A DNA stretch of 20,302 bases from UBA1858 sp963926275 (GTDB lineage Bacteria > Pseudomonadota > Gammaproteobacteria > UBA4575): positions 1 to 20,302 of the forward strand of contig CAWUWP010000052.1 of NCBI GenBank assembly GCA_963926275.1. The letters are read 5' to 3'. Positions within the stretch are counted from its first letter, which is position 1. Each line of letters begins with the position of its first letter. The notes under the pieces were generated by a model that saw only the letters and a program-made list of their open reading frames with translations, did no database searches and was not told where the DNA came from. The position numbers were made by a program, and so were the translations under genes. This document shows, piece by piece, positions 6,728 through 14,180 of the stretch.

Positions 6728-7855
6728 ATGAAAATCTTAATCGTCGGTGGCGGAATGGGTGGAACCATCCTGGCTAATAATCTGGCTCGTAAAATGAGAA
6801 ATGAATTAAAGTCAGGTAAGACAAGCATCACCATGCTTTCTGCATCTGATAAGCATATGTATCAGCCAGGATTGCTGTACGTTGCAGTGGGTAAAATGAA
6901 CCCATCTGAAATGTATCGTGACCAAGTTAGCTTGTTAGAGCCAAGTATTGAATTCAAAGTAGATCCAGTGACAGAGTTTAATCTTGATGATAATAACGTT
7001 AAGGCTAAAAGTGGCGCGACTTATAATTATGACATTATTGTCATTGCAACTGGTTCACGCACACACGCTGAAGGCACTCCTGGTCTTGCTGAATACGCAG
7101 AGCAGTTCTACACAGAAGCAGATGCTGTGAAGATGTATAAAAAGCTAGAAGCATTCGAAGGCGGTAAAGTCGTTGTTGCTGTTGGCGTTCCTCATAAGTG
7201 CCCAATGGCACCGCTAGAAATTACATTCATGCTGGTTGATTACTTCAAGCAGCGTGGAATTTGGGACAAAGTTCAGCTTCATTACACTTACCCAATTGGT
7301 CGTACTCATAGCTTAGAGCCTGTGGCTAAGTGGGCAACCCCTGAGTTTGAGCGTTTAGGCATAACTTATGAAACTTTTTTCAATATGAAAGAAGTGAATG
7401 AAAATGTCGTTATGAGTGAAGAAGGAACTGAAGCGGAATATGATTTGTTGATTACTGTTCCTGCTCATAAAGGTATGCAAGTGATTGAAGATGCTGGTTT
7501 AGGTGCGGGTGGATTTATTCCAACTGACCGTAAGCGTCTTAACATGGAAGGTCGTGACAATGTTTACGTACTAGGTGATACCACTAACTTACCCATTAGT
7601 AAGGCCGGTTCTACTGCTCATTTTGAAGCAGAAGCACTTTCTGAAAACATTGCATCAATTGCAACGATCGGAACAGCGACACGTGATTACGATGGCAAGG
7701 TATTTTGTTTCATCGAAGCAGGTGACGGCAAAGCAACTTATGCAATGTTTAACTACTTAACTCCACCAGATCCAAAAGCACCAACTGCAGGTATTCATAT
7801 GTTTAAGACTGCCTACAATAAGATGTATTGGGCTAGTGCTCGCGGTTTACTCTAA
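6728..7855 (+). CDS. Sulfide:quinone oxidoreductase-like FAD protein
   Basis: 375-residue flavoprotein of the SQR/flavocytochrome c sulfide dehydrogenase group. The FAD dinucleotide motif GGGMGG lies at residues 7-12, the second glycine motif IVIATGSRTH near 105, and the FAD-binding GDTTNLPISKAGSTAHFEA near 285. There are only two cysteines, Cys158 (VPHKCPMAPLE) and Cys327 (KVFCFIEAG); their places match the redox pair of SQR that opens sulfide and grows a polysulfide, while the third cysteine of type I SQR is missing. The C-terminal segment (MFKTAYNKMYWASARGLL) is amphipathic and may touch the membrane to reach quinone. A strong ribosome site, GAGAGG, precedes the ATG. Substrate could be sulfide or a protein-bound persulfide; the latter fits its TusA and DsrE neighbours. 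Confidence 0.85.
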   Translation: MKILIVGGGMGGTILANNLARKMRNELKSGKTSITMLSASDKHMYQPGLLYVAVGKMNPSEMYRDQVSLLEPSIEFKVDPVTEFNLDDNNVKAKSGATYNYDIIVIATGSRTHAEGTPGLAEYAEQFYTEADAVKMYKKLEAFEGGKVVVAVGVPHKCPMAPLEITFMLVDYFKQRGIWDKVQLHYTYPIGRTHSLEPVAKWATPEFERLGITYETFFNMKEVNENVVMSEEGTEAEYDLLITVPAHKGMQVIEDAGLGAGGFIPTDRKRLNMEGRDNVYVLGDTTNLPISKAGSTAHFEAEALSENIASIATIGTATRDYDGKVFCFIEAGDGKATYAMFNYLTPPDPKAPTAGIHMFKTAYNKMYWASARGLL

Positions 7856-7867
7856 AGGAGGCATGCG

Positions 7868-8401
7868 ATGGGAAAGTTAGGAAATATTAGTATGGAAGCC
7901 GAGCGCTTAGTTGAGAGTGCAAGTGATGCCCTTACTGACGACATCGTTGGGCGTTTAGCAGAAGTGGCTGGCGATGGCTTAGCGCTTCTTGATCAAGCAA
8001 ATAACAGTAACTTAGATAAAGCGTTACCTGCGATCAGCCGTATGGTTGAAAACGGTGACTTAGATCGTGTGGTTGATTTAGCACGCGTGATGGGTGCTGC
8101 TGGTGATGCGATGACAGATGACATTGTGTCACGTCTAGCAGAAACCGGGGGTGAGTTAATGTGTATTGCTGACCGGCTTGCGCGCAGTGAAGGTTTATTG
8201 CGTTTGTTAGATTTGTTAGAGCGTGAGCATGTTGTTAACTTGTTAATGGAGTTTGCGGAAGCTGCAGCTGCGGCTAAAGCTGATCACTCACCTGCGTCTA
8301 AAGGCGGCATTATGGGCATTATGGGCACTATGCAAGACCCTGATGTACAAGATGCATTGAAGTTCTTTGGAGCCATGTTTAAAGAGCTGAAAAAAGCTTA
8401 A
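7868..8401 (+). CDS. DUF1641 protein with internal duplication
   Basis: 177-residue helical protein of the DUF1641 (YjgD-like) family, often encoded beside SQR-like or formate-dehydrogenase genes; function unknown. Two related halves are visible at an offset of 60 residues: ASDALTDDIVGRLAEVAG starting at residue 18 and AGDAMTDDIVSRLAETGG starting at residue 78, each followed by a leucine-rich helix pair. The tail has the family region GIMGIMGTMQDPDVQDALKFFG, near residues 148-168. There is a single cysteine, Cys99. The gene follows the flavoprotein by 12 bases, and the ribosome site AAGGAGG (7855-7861) overlaps the previous stop. It may be a subunit or membrane tether of the flavoprotein; that is inference from linkage. 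Confidence 0.85.
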   Translation: MGKLGNISMEAERLVESASDALTDDIVGRLAEVAGDGLALLDQANNSNLDKALPAISRMVENGDLDRVVDLARVMGAAGDAMTDDIVSRLAETGGELMCIADRLARSEGLLRLLDLLEREHVVNLLMEFAEAAAAAKADHSPASKGGIMGIMGTMQDPDVQDALKFFGAMFKELKKA

Positions 8402-8430
8402 TAAACACGAGTTAGTCAAATGTAAATTAA

Positions 8431-8459
8431 AGCCCAGCAATCGTTGCTGGGCTTTTTTT
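8431..8459 (+). terminator. Rho-independent terminator of the sulfur operon
   Basis: Perfect ten-base stem AGCCCAGCAA (8431-8440) / TTGCTGGGCT (8444-8453), loop TCG, followed by seven T (8453-8459). It lies between the converging DUF1641 and glnS genes and could partly serve glnS too, although only three A precede it on the plus strand. Confidence 0.93.
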
Positions 8460-8466
8460 ATGGGGA

Positions 8467-10134
8467 TTATTTATTTAATTTTGCCCACGTGTCTCGAAGA
8501 GTGACGGTGCGATTGAATACGACTTTTCCATCCTTGCTGTCGTGTTTGTCACGTGTGTAATAACCGGTACGCTCAAATTGAAAACCTTGCTCAGCTTTAG
8601 CCTCGGCCATACTCGGTTCGGCAAAGCAGTTGTCTAACACGACCAGCGAGTCCGGGTTAAGACTGTCTAGCATGTTTTCGGCAGCACCAGGATTGGGTGT
8701 GTTGAAAAGCCTGTCATAGGAGTTCACCTGAACAGGCAGCGCGTCAGCGACTGATACCCAGTGAATAGTGCCTTTTATTTTGCGTCCATCGGGAGATTTT
8801 CCGCCGCGTGTTTCAGGGTCGTAAGTGCAACGAAGTTCAATGACATTGCCATCAGTATCTTTAACGACGTCCGTACAAGTCACGTAATACGCATAACGTA
8901 AGCGAACTTCTCGACTAGGTCCTAAGCGGAAGAATTTCTTCGGAGGGTCTTCCATGAAATCATCTTGTTCGATATAAATTTCACGTGAGAAGGGAATGCT
9001 GCGTTTGCCTAGTTCTTCACGTTTAGGATGATTTGAGGCATCTAATTGTTCTGTTTGATTTTCGGGATAGTTCACGATCACGACTTTGAGTGGTTTAAGT
9101 ACACACATAGCACGCGGAGAATTGTTGTTTAAGTCTTCGCGCACACAGTTCTCTAAAACGCCCACATCAATTTGCGAGTCTTTTTTAGTGATACCAATGC
9201 GTTCGCAAAAATCTAGAATCGCTGCAGCAGGGTAACCACGGCGACGTAAACCAGTGATCGTTGGCATGCGCGGATCATCCCAGCCATCAACATGATTTTC
9301 ATCAACTAACTGGTGAAGTTTGCGTTTGCTGGTAATGGTGTAGTCTAAAGATAAACGTGCAAACTCAACCTGCTGTGGGTGACATGGCGTTTTAACCGTA
9401 TCTAAAATCCAGTCATATAAAGGCCGGTGATCTTCAAACTCTAGCGTACAAAGAGAATGAGTGATGCCTTCGATGGCATCAGAGACGCAATGTGCATAAT
9501 CATACATAGGGTAAATGCACCAATCGTTAGCAGTACGATGGTGGTGGGCATGCTTGATTCTATATAGAGCCGGATCACGCATATTAATATTTGGAGAGGC
9601 CATATCAATTTTTGCACGCAGTACGCATTCGCCTTCCTTGAATTCGCCTTGGTGCATACGATTAAATAAATCCAAATTCTCTTCTATCGAGCGGTCTCGA
9701 TGTGGACTATCTTTGCCTGCTTCAGTAAGCGTGCCACGATACTCGCGTACTTGTTCTGCATTCAAGTCACATACATACGCTTTTTCCATTTTGATTAAGT
9801 CGATGGCGTATTGGTAAAGTTGCTGGTAATAATCTGAGGCAAAAAATAGATTGCTCCAGCGATGTCCCAACCAGGTGACATCGCGTTTTATTGATTCGAC
9901 ATACTCTTCATTTTCCTTGTCAGGATTTGTATCATCGAAGCGCAAATTACATTGGCCATTAAATTCTTGTGCAATACCAAAATTCAAGCAAATAGATTTT
10001 GCATGGCCAATATGTAAGTAACCATTCGGCTCGGGAGGGAATCTTGTCATAATAGACATTGAATTTTCTTCAATATCTTTACGGATTCTGGTACGAATAA
10101 AATTGTTAGAAGGTGTGGTTGTCTCTTCTGTCAT
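8467..10134 (-). CDS. glnS: Glutaminyl-tRNA synthetase
   Basis: Class I synthetase that charges tRNA-Gln in the cytoplasm. 555 residues, the usual length for the gammaproteobacterial enzyme. Seen: TRFPPEPNGYLHIGHAKS with HIGH at residues 41-44, the QNFGIA-type region as LNFGIAQEFNGQCNLRFDDTNP, the DYAHCVSDAIEGITHSLCTLEF block, and the KMSKS counterpart TITSKRKL near residues 267-273. The C-terminal anticodon-binding beta barrels continue through NRTVTLRDTWAKL. The ATG at 10132-10134 gives the normal N-terminus. Presence of GlnS implies direct Gln-tRNA charging rather than the amidotransferase route, common in gammaproteobacteria. No damage seen. Confidence 0.97.
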   Translation of the reverse strand: MTEETTTPSNNFIRTRIRKDIEENSMSIMTRFPPEPNGYLHIGHAKSICLNFGIAQEFNGQCNLRFDDTNPDKENEEYVESIKRDVTWLGHRWSNLFFASDYYQQLYQYAIDLIKMEKAYVCDLNAEQVREYRGTLTEAGKDSPHRDRSIEENLDLFNRMHQGEFKEGECVLRAKIDMASPNINMRDPALYRIKHAHHHRTANDWCIYPMYDYAHCVSDAIEGITHSLCTLEFEDHRPLYDWILDTVKTPCHPQQVEFARLSLDYTITSKRKLHQLVDENHVDGWDDPRMPTITGLRRRGYPAAAILDFCERIGITKKDSQIDVGVLENCVREDLNNNSPRAMCVLKPLKVVIVNYPENQTEQLDASNHPKREELGKRSIPFSREIYIEQDDFMEDPPKKFFRLGPSREVRLRYAYYVTCTDVVKDTDGNVIELRCTYDPETRGGKSPDGRKIKGTIHWVSVADALPVQVNSYDRLFNTPNPGAAENMLDSLNPDSLVVLDNCFAEPSMAEAKAEQGFQFERTGYYTRDKHDSKDGKVVFNRTVTLRDTWAKLNK

Positions 10135-10194
10135 AGTGATTATTAATGGGTTAATTCTGTTAAGAGTCTAAATATTTGACGCTTGTTTGAGTGG

Positions 10195-10296
10195 TTATTT
10201 TTGTTTGGCCTTGTTGGCTTTTTCTATCGCACGTTTACCTGCCGCTATGCGCTCAGATTTTTTAGCTAGAGGCGCGATATTATTCTTTCTTGTTAT
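10195..10296 (-). other. Basic 33-codon open frame without a normal start codon, overlapping the transglycosylase stop
   Basis: On the minus strand the bases ATAA (plus 10293-10296) contain both the TAA stop of the lytic transglycosylase and, in another frame, an ATA codon. From that ATA an open frame runs 33 codons to TAA at 10195. It encodes a very basic peptide with APLAKKSERIAAGKRAIEKA and a lysine-rich end; eleven of 33 residues are Lys or Arg. If the overlap had once been ATGA, one G-to-A change would keep the upstream stop while destroying the downstream ATG. It may be a fossil or a weakly translated AUA-start peptide, or only a chance frame. I do not recognise the family. Confidence 0.3.
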
Positions 10297-10916
10297 GAAT
10301 CAGCTTCTGCAAAGTTATTGTAATGCTTGAGTACCTTTTTGACATATCCTTGAGTTTCTCGGTAAGGAGGAATTCCATCGTATTTCTTCACCGCGCCTGG
10401 CCCAGCATTATAAGCGGCTAACGCTAGTTCAATATCAAATTCGAATAGTTCTAACATTTTTCTAAAGTAGCGAGTGCCACCACGAATATTATCTTTGGCA
10501 TTAAATACATTGTGCACACCCATTAACTTGGCAGTCTGAGGCATGAGTTGCATTAGGCCTTTGGCGCCAACACTGGAGACTGCGTAGCGATCAAAACAAG
10601 ACTCCACCGTGATAATGGCTTTAATCAGTTGTTCGTTAACGCCATATAAGTCAGAGTACTGTTGTATAATTGGGGCATGATCTTTGGCTCGACTAGAAAT
10701 TGAACTGGCGCAAGAGACCGAGGCAGTTGGGCGTCCAATAATGGCAATTAATTTGTAGTTTTGTGCGGGTAAGTTTTTGTCTGAATACCAGGTGGTTCCA
10801 TCTTCATGCTTGTAGACAAAATACTCGCCATAGCAATTCATGCTCAGGGCTAATAATCCAACTAGCGAAAGTGAGCATTTAAACAAAAACCTAAAACTGT
10901 ATTTTGAATTAACCAT
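10293..10916 (-). CDS. Lytic transglycosylase (SLT domain) with N-terminal DUF4124
   Basis: Periplasmic peptidoglycan-cleaving enzyme. 207 residues: an N-terminal signal or anchor (about 10-30, FKCSLSLVGLLALSMNCYG), a DUF4124-like strand region (VYKHEDGTTWYSDKNLP), a linker, then the SLT domain from about residue 80. The catalytic glutamate is Glu105 in ITVESCF; the other family motifs GAKGLMQLMPQTA (near 118-130), GGTRYFRKML and LAAYNAGPGAVKKYDGIPPY are intact. It is a small stand-alone member, similar to those annotated as transglycosylase SLT domain-containing proteins. It is divergent from birA, with 98 bases between them. A lipoprotein form is not indicated, since no lipobox precedes Cys28. 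Intact and well conserved. Confidence 0.92.
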   Translation of the reverse strand: MVNSKYSFRFLFKCSLSLVGLLALSMNCYGEYFVYKHEDGTTWYSDKNLPAQNYKLIAIIGRPTASVSCASSISSRAKDHAPIIQQYSDLYGVNEQLIKAIITVESCFDRYAVSSVGAKGLMQLMPQTAKLMGVHNVFNAKDNIRGGTRYFRKMLELFEFDIELALAAYNAGPGAVKKYDGIPPYRETQGYVKKVLKHYNNFAEADS

Positions 10917-11014
10917 AATTGTTATCGAGTGTAAGTATGACTATTGTACCCAGAGTTGGAAGTAATTCTCTGACATTTTGTGAATAGAAAGTGTCCGTTT
11001 ATCTTTAGACCATA

Positions 11015-11995
11015 ATGTTGCATTTTACAGAAGTATTAACGCTACTCGATAATAATCGTCATTATTCAGGACAAGTGCTTGCTGAGCGCTTGAATGTCAC
11101 GCGTGCCACTATCCATAACTGTATCGTCAAAATCGAGTCACTGGGCATTTCAGTTGAGCGTATTAGAGGTTTGGGGTATCGACTAAAACAGCCACTAGAC
11201 CTGCTGAATCAAACTGAAATTCAGTCCCAACTCAGTCCACAATTGACAGCTAAGTTGCTAGATCTACATTGCTTGCAAGAAGTTGATTCAACTAATCGTT
11301 ACGCGGCTGACTTAGCGTTACCTCAAGTGGGCGAGTATTCAGTGGTTTTGGCAGAAATGCAGACAGCGGGAAAAGGGCGCAGAGGAAGACACTGGGTATC
11401 TCCTTATGCTGCCAATGTCTACTTATCAATACTATGGCCATTACAAAGGCCCCTACATAAGGCAGGAATGCTGAGCCCTATGTTAGCGATCAGTATGCTG
11501 ACGGCGTTAGAAGCGCTGGGTGTTAGCGGCTTGAGCTTGAAATGGCCTAATGATATTTATTGCCATCAACAAAAATTGGCGGGACTACTTATTGAGTGCT
11601 CAGGTGAAATAAGTGGAGGGTGTAAAATGGTTGTAGGCATCGGAGTGAATGTGCTTATGTCCCAGTCTGAAGGCATTACTATTGATCAGCAATGGACAGA
11701 CATGCTTAGTCATACACAAGACAGGCAATATTCGCGCAACGAGGTATCGGTAAAACTGATTAATAATGTTGTCTCTGCGTTGGTTCAATTTGAAAACAAC
11801 ACGTTTAATGACCTCGTCGATACTTGGTCACAGTGGGATATTATGAAAGATAAACATGTGGAGTTACATGGCGTCCAATCCATTCAAACCGGTATTGCGC
11901 GTGGTATAGATAATGATGGATGCTTGTTGCTTGAAACATCAACAGGTGTGGAAAGAATATCTGCCGGTGATGTTAGTTTGCGGGAAAGTGCATGA
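11015..11995 (+). CDS. birA: Biotin-protein ligase / biotin operon repressor BirA
   Basis: Bifunctional enzyme that forms biotinyl-AMP, biotinylates acetyl-CoA carboxylase and, as a dimer, represses biotin genes. 326 residues: an N-terminal winged helix (about 1-60; SGQVLAERLNVTRATIHNCI is the recognition helix region), the central ligase domain with QTAGKGRRGRHWVSP (Gly119-Arg125 is the adenylate-binding loop) and LKWPNDIYCHQQKLAGLLIE (Lys176-Asp180), and a C-terminal SH3-like domain with GIARGIDNDGCLLLE. The DNA-binding domain means it should also act as a regulator. The ATG at 11015 gives the standard N-terminus; no clear ribosome site is visible. Its last four bases overlap coaX (ATGA). 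Confidence 0.95.
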   Translation: MLHFTEVLTLLDNNRHYSGQVLAERLNVTRATIHNCIVKIESLGISVERIRGLGYRLKQPLDLLNQTEIQSQLSPQLTAKLLDLHCLQEVDSTNRYAADLALPQVGEYSVVLAEMQTAGKGRRGRHWVSPYAANVYLSILWPLQRPLHKAGMLSPMLAISMLTALEALGVSGLSLKWPNDIYCHQQKLAGLLIECSGEISGGCKMVVGIGVNVLMSQSEGITIDQQWTDMLSHTQDRQYSRNEVSVKLINNVVSALVQFENNTFNDLVDTWSQWDIMKDKHVELHGVQSIQTGIARGIDNDGCLLLETSTGVERISAGDVSLRESA

Positions 11996-12732
11996 AGTTA
12001 TTAATCGATTTTGGCAATAGCCGTAGCAAATGGACAAATCTGCAGTATCAAGATTTGCATGCAGCAAAAGCTTACGTGTACAAAAGTGCAGTCTCAACCC
12101 AGCGTGTGAGAGAAGTTGTTGAGCAAATTTGTTTTGATTCAATTCAAGAAATACATGCTGTGAGCGTACTCGGAGAGGTGTTTGAAAAACAGTTTTCTAG
12201 TGAAATTAAGAAGATCGCTGGCATAGACATTAAATTCCATGTTTCTCAAGCCAATAGTTTTGGTGTGATGTTAGCCTATGCAAACCCATCAACATACGGA
12301 GCCGATAGGTATGCGGCATTAATTGCGGCGCATCACAAAACGCCGGGTGCAAAAATTGTGATTGACTGTGGTACTGCAACCACAGTTGATGTGATTGATG
12401 CCAATGGACAGCATAGGGGTGGGTTAATCATTCCAGGGATACAATTGATGTGCTCAGCATTAGCGAATAAAGCGGCGGGAATTACTCTGCCTAAACACGC
12501 TAATCCATCACAATTGTTTAATGATAATACCGCCGATGCGGTCTACTCTGGCAGCGCACTTGTGCTTAGTCATGGTGTGAATGGGATTATTCAGCAGATT
12601 GTGAGTAAAATTAATGAACCCGTCACAGTCTATGTTACTGGCGGAGAGAGCCATATGATGGCTCATGCTGATATTGACTATGTGGCGTGTCCTCATTTGG
12701 TCTTAGAAGGCTTACAAATCATGCAAGGTTAA
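11992..12732 (+). CDS. coaX: Type III pantothenate kinase CoaX
   Basis: First step of coenzyme A synthesis: phosphorylation of pantothenate, using the CoaX fold (ASKHA superfamily) that is not subject to CoA feedback as CoaA is. 246 residues with LLIDFGNSRSKW (Asp6 and the phosphate loop), TYGADRYAALIAAH (Gly103-Ala-Asp105-Arg106), VIDCGTATTVDVID (Asp125 is the expected catalytic base) and GGLIIPGIQLM. The 4-base ATGA overlap with birA indicates translational coupling. The birA-coaX pairing is common in gammaproteobacteria and takes the place of coaA, which E. coli has next to birA. Confidence 0.95.
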   Translation: MKLLIDFGNSRSKWTNLQYQDLHAAKAYVYKSAVSTQRVREVVEQICFDSIQEIHAVSVLGEVFEKQFSSEIKKIAGIDIKFHVSQANSFGVMLAYANPSTYGADRYAALIAAHHKTPGAKIVIDCGTATTVDVIDANGQHRGGLIIPGIQLMCSALANKAAGITLPKHANPSQLFNDNTADAVYSGSALVLSHGVNGIIQQIVSKINEPVTVYVTGGESHMMAHADIDYVACPHLVLEGLQIMQG

Positions 12733-12736
12733 TGAC

Positions 12737-13429
12737 ATGAGAGCAATTGTTTTATTTCTGGTATTTTTGAATCTCGCCTTTTTTTATTGGGCTAGCGAAT
12801 TTGATTCAACACAACTGGTGTTACAGGCGCCTAATGATGTTTCTGGCTATAAGCCCATTAAATTACTGACTGAGTTAGAGCAAGAAATTGAGTTATCAAG
12901 CAATGAATTGTCTGTGAAGGCTGAGCAGATTTCACTTGAGACAGCGACCAAAGAGAATATCAAACCCCAGAAATGCTTTTCGTTGGGGCCTTTTGATTCC
13001 AATGAAAAATCTGACAATGTTTATGACACGCTATTTGTTGCCGGCATTCAATCAAAACAAAGAAAAGTCAACCAGCGCCAACCAAAAAGCTATTGGGTAT
13101 ATTTGCCTGTCCATGAGTCACTCGCTGAAGCGAAAAAAGTGGTGAATTTTCTTGAGCAAAACAATGTTGATGAGTTCTATATCTGGTTAGAAGAACCTCA
13201 GGAAAACGCTGTTTCATTGGGCTTGTTTAAGAAGTTATCTACTGCCAGGGACAAAATTGCAGAAATAAAGAAATTGGATCTAGAACCAGAAATAGAAGTG
13301 CGATTTGAAGAGTTTTCTGAATATTGGGTGGATTTTAATCACAATGATGCAGGTCATCAGCCTAAAGTTATCGAAGAAATGCTAAGAAAGAATGACCGTA
13401 TGTTGATATTAGAGACAAAGTGCTCATAA
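12737..13429 (+). CDS. SPOR-domain-like single-pass membrane protein
   Basis: 230 residues. Residues about 3-19 (AIVLFLVFLNLAFFYWA) form an uncleaved N-terminal helix or signal anchor, followed by a glutamate-rich linker to about 75. Residues about 76-165 read as a SPOR fold: CFSLGPFDSNEKSDNV, a helix, SYWVYLPVHESLAEAKKVVNFLEQ, VDEFYIW and SLGLFKKLSTARDKIAEIKKL. SPOR domains bind glycan strands lacking stem peptides at the division septum; whether this one does is unknown. Starts four bases after the coaX stop, so it is in the birA operon. Similar proteins sit between coaX and the tRNA cluster in other gammaproteobacteria, as I remember. The C-terminal 50 residues are acidic and not recognised. 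Confidence 0.8.
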   Translation: MRAIVLFLVFLNLAFFYWASEFDSTQLVLQAPNDVSGYKPIKLLTELEQEIELSSNELSVKAEQISLETATKENIKPQKCFSLGPFDSNEKSDNVYDTLFVAGIQSKQRKVNQRQPKSYWVYLPVHESLAEAKKVVNFLEQNNVDEFYIWLEEPQENAVSLGLFKKLSTARDKIAEIKKLDLEPEIEVRFEEFSEYWVDFNHNDAGHQPKVIEEMLRKNDRMLILETKCS

Positions 13430-13433
13430 AGCA

Positions 13434-13462
13434 TTGATTGACGCCGCAGATTTAACTAGACT
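13434..13462 (+). promoter_or_regulatory. Promoter of tRNA-Thr(UGU)
   Basis: TTGATT (13434-13439), 17-bp spacer, TAGACT (13457-13462), then a GC-rich start region (GCACCTCC) as expected for a stringently controlled stable-RNA promoter. The start would be near 13469, about 40 bases ahead of the tRNA. Confidence 0.5.
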
Positions 13463-13510
13463 GCACCTCCTGCGATATTCATGGTGTTCACCAGGTATGC
13501 AGTAAGGTTA

Positions 13511-13586
<76 letters not shown>

Positions 13587-13616
13587 TTTATCAATAACTT
13601 ACGAACATTCCAAAAC

Positions 13617-13650
13617 ACTACTGTCTAATAAATTCAGTAGTTGTCTAATA
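13617..13650. repeat. Short inverted and direct repeats downstream of tRNA-Thr, in a 293-bp gene-free stretch
   Basis: ACTACTG (13617-13623) and CAGTAGT (13635-13641) form a perfect 7-bp stem with an 11-base loop, and TGTCTAATA occurs at 13622-13630 and 13642-13650. The loop word CTAATAAATTCA recurs further on (near 13763-13775), and two related words ACCAGGGACTAC and ACCGGGGACCTAC occur near 13681 and 13748. The stem could serve as a tRNA transcript end, though the following T-rich stretch is weak. The pattern also resembles the remains of a small mobile or repeated element. The rest of 13587-13879 holds nothing I can identify. Confidence 0.4.
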
Positions 13651-13879
13651 TTTTCCTATTTGATGTACCTATATTTTTTTACCAGGGACTACATTGTATT
13701 GGTGAAAGTACATTTTGGTTTCTGGTAATAGCATTTTGCTATATTGGACCGGGGACCTACTTCCTAATAAATTCATTTAAGTCTCGAAAGAAAATTTGAA
13801 TCACCTACACAATAAGTCATTCAGCTTGGAGCATCGCTAGGCGGCGTTCTATTAGCTTAAGTGTTATGCGTATATCTCG

Positions 13880-14095
13880 ATGAATAAAATTAATCCAAAA
13901 AAATTAATCAACAGTAAATGGACTGCTTTGAGTCCAATCAACAAAGAAAAGCATTTCTTGGTTGCTGAGGTGGAGTTTGATGAAGATGGAATAGTGATGT
14001 CCTGTACCATAGAGGCAGTTATGTCTAAACGGATGATTGCAATACAGTGGCAGGATTTAAAAGACGCTAATCACTGGGCCCACGGTTGGCGGTGA
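13880..14095 (+). CDS. TIGR02450-family Trp-rich small protein
   Basis: 71 residues matching the TIGR02450 (DUF2389-like) small tryptophan-rich family of unknown function. The family pattern is plain: NPKKLINSKWTAL near the start, the central NKEKHFLVAEVEFDEDG, then CTIEAVMSKR and the end WQDLKDANHWAHGW. Three or four tryptophans in conserved positions. Soluble and cytoplasmic by appearance. No clear ribosome site precedes the ATG. First gene of the block that separates tRNA-Thr(UGU) from the tRNA-Tyr cluster; not obviously linked to pyrC, which begins 85 bases later on the same strand. Confidence 0.82.
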   Translation: MNKINPKKLINSKWTALSPINKEKHFLVAEVEFDEDGIVMSCTIEAVMSKRMIAIQWQDLKDANHWAHGWR

Positions 14096-14180
14096 CCGGT
14101 ATCTGCAAATGAGCACTATTGGCTGAAAGCGAACAGTTTGGATAATATAGTCGCAAGCAACACAAAGAAGATTCTGTTGT

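Noticed and set aside
13840..13870. Bases TAGGCGGCGTT and CTTAAGTGTTATGC resemble the right end of an integron attC site ahead of the TIGR02450 gene
   Set aside because: No matching left half (such as GCATAAC) lies within a usual attC length, the core bases deviate from GTTRRRY, and no similar site follows the next genes. No integrase is present.
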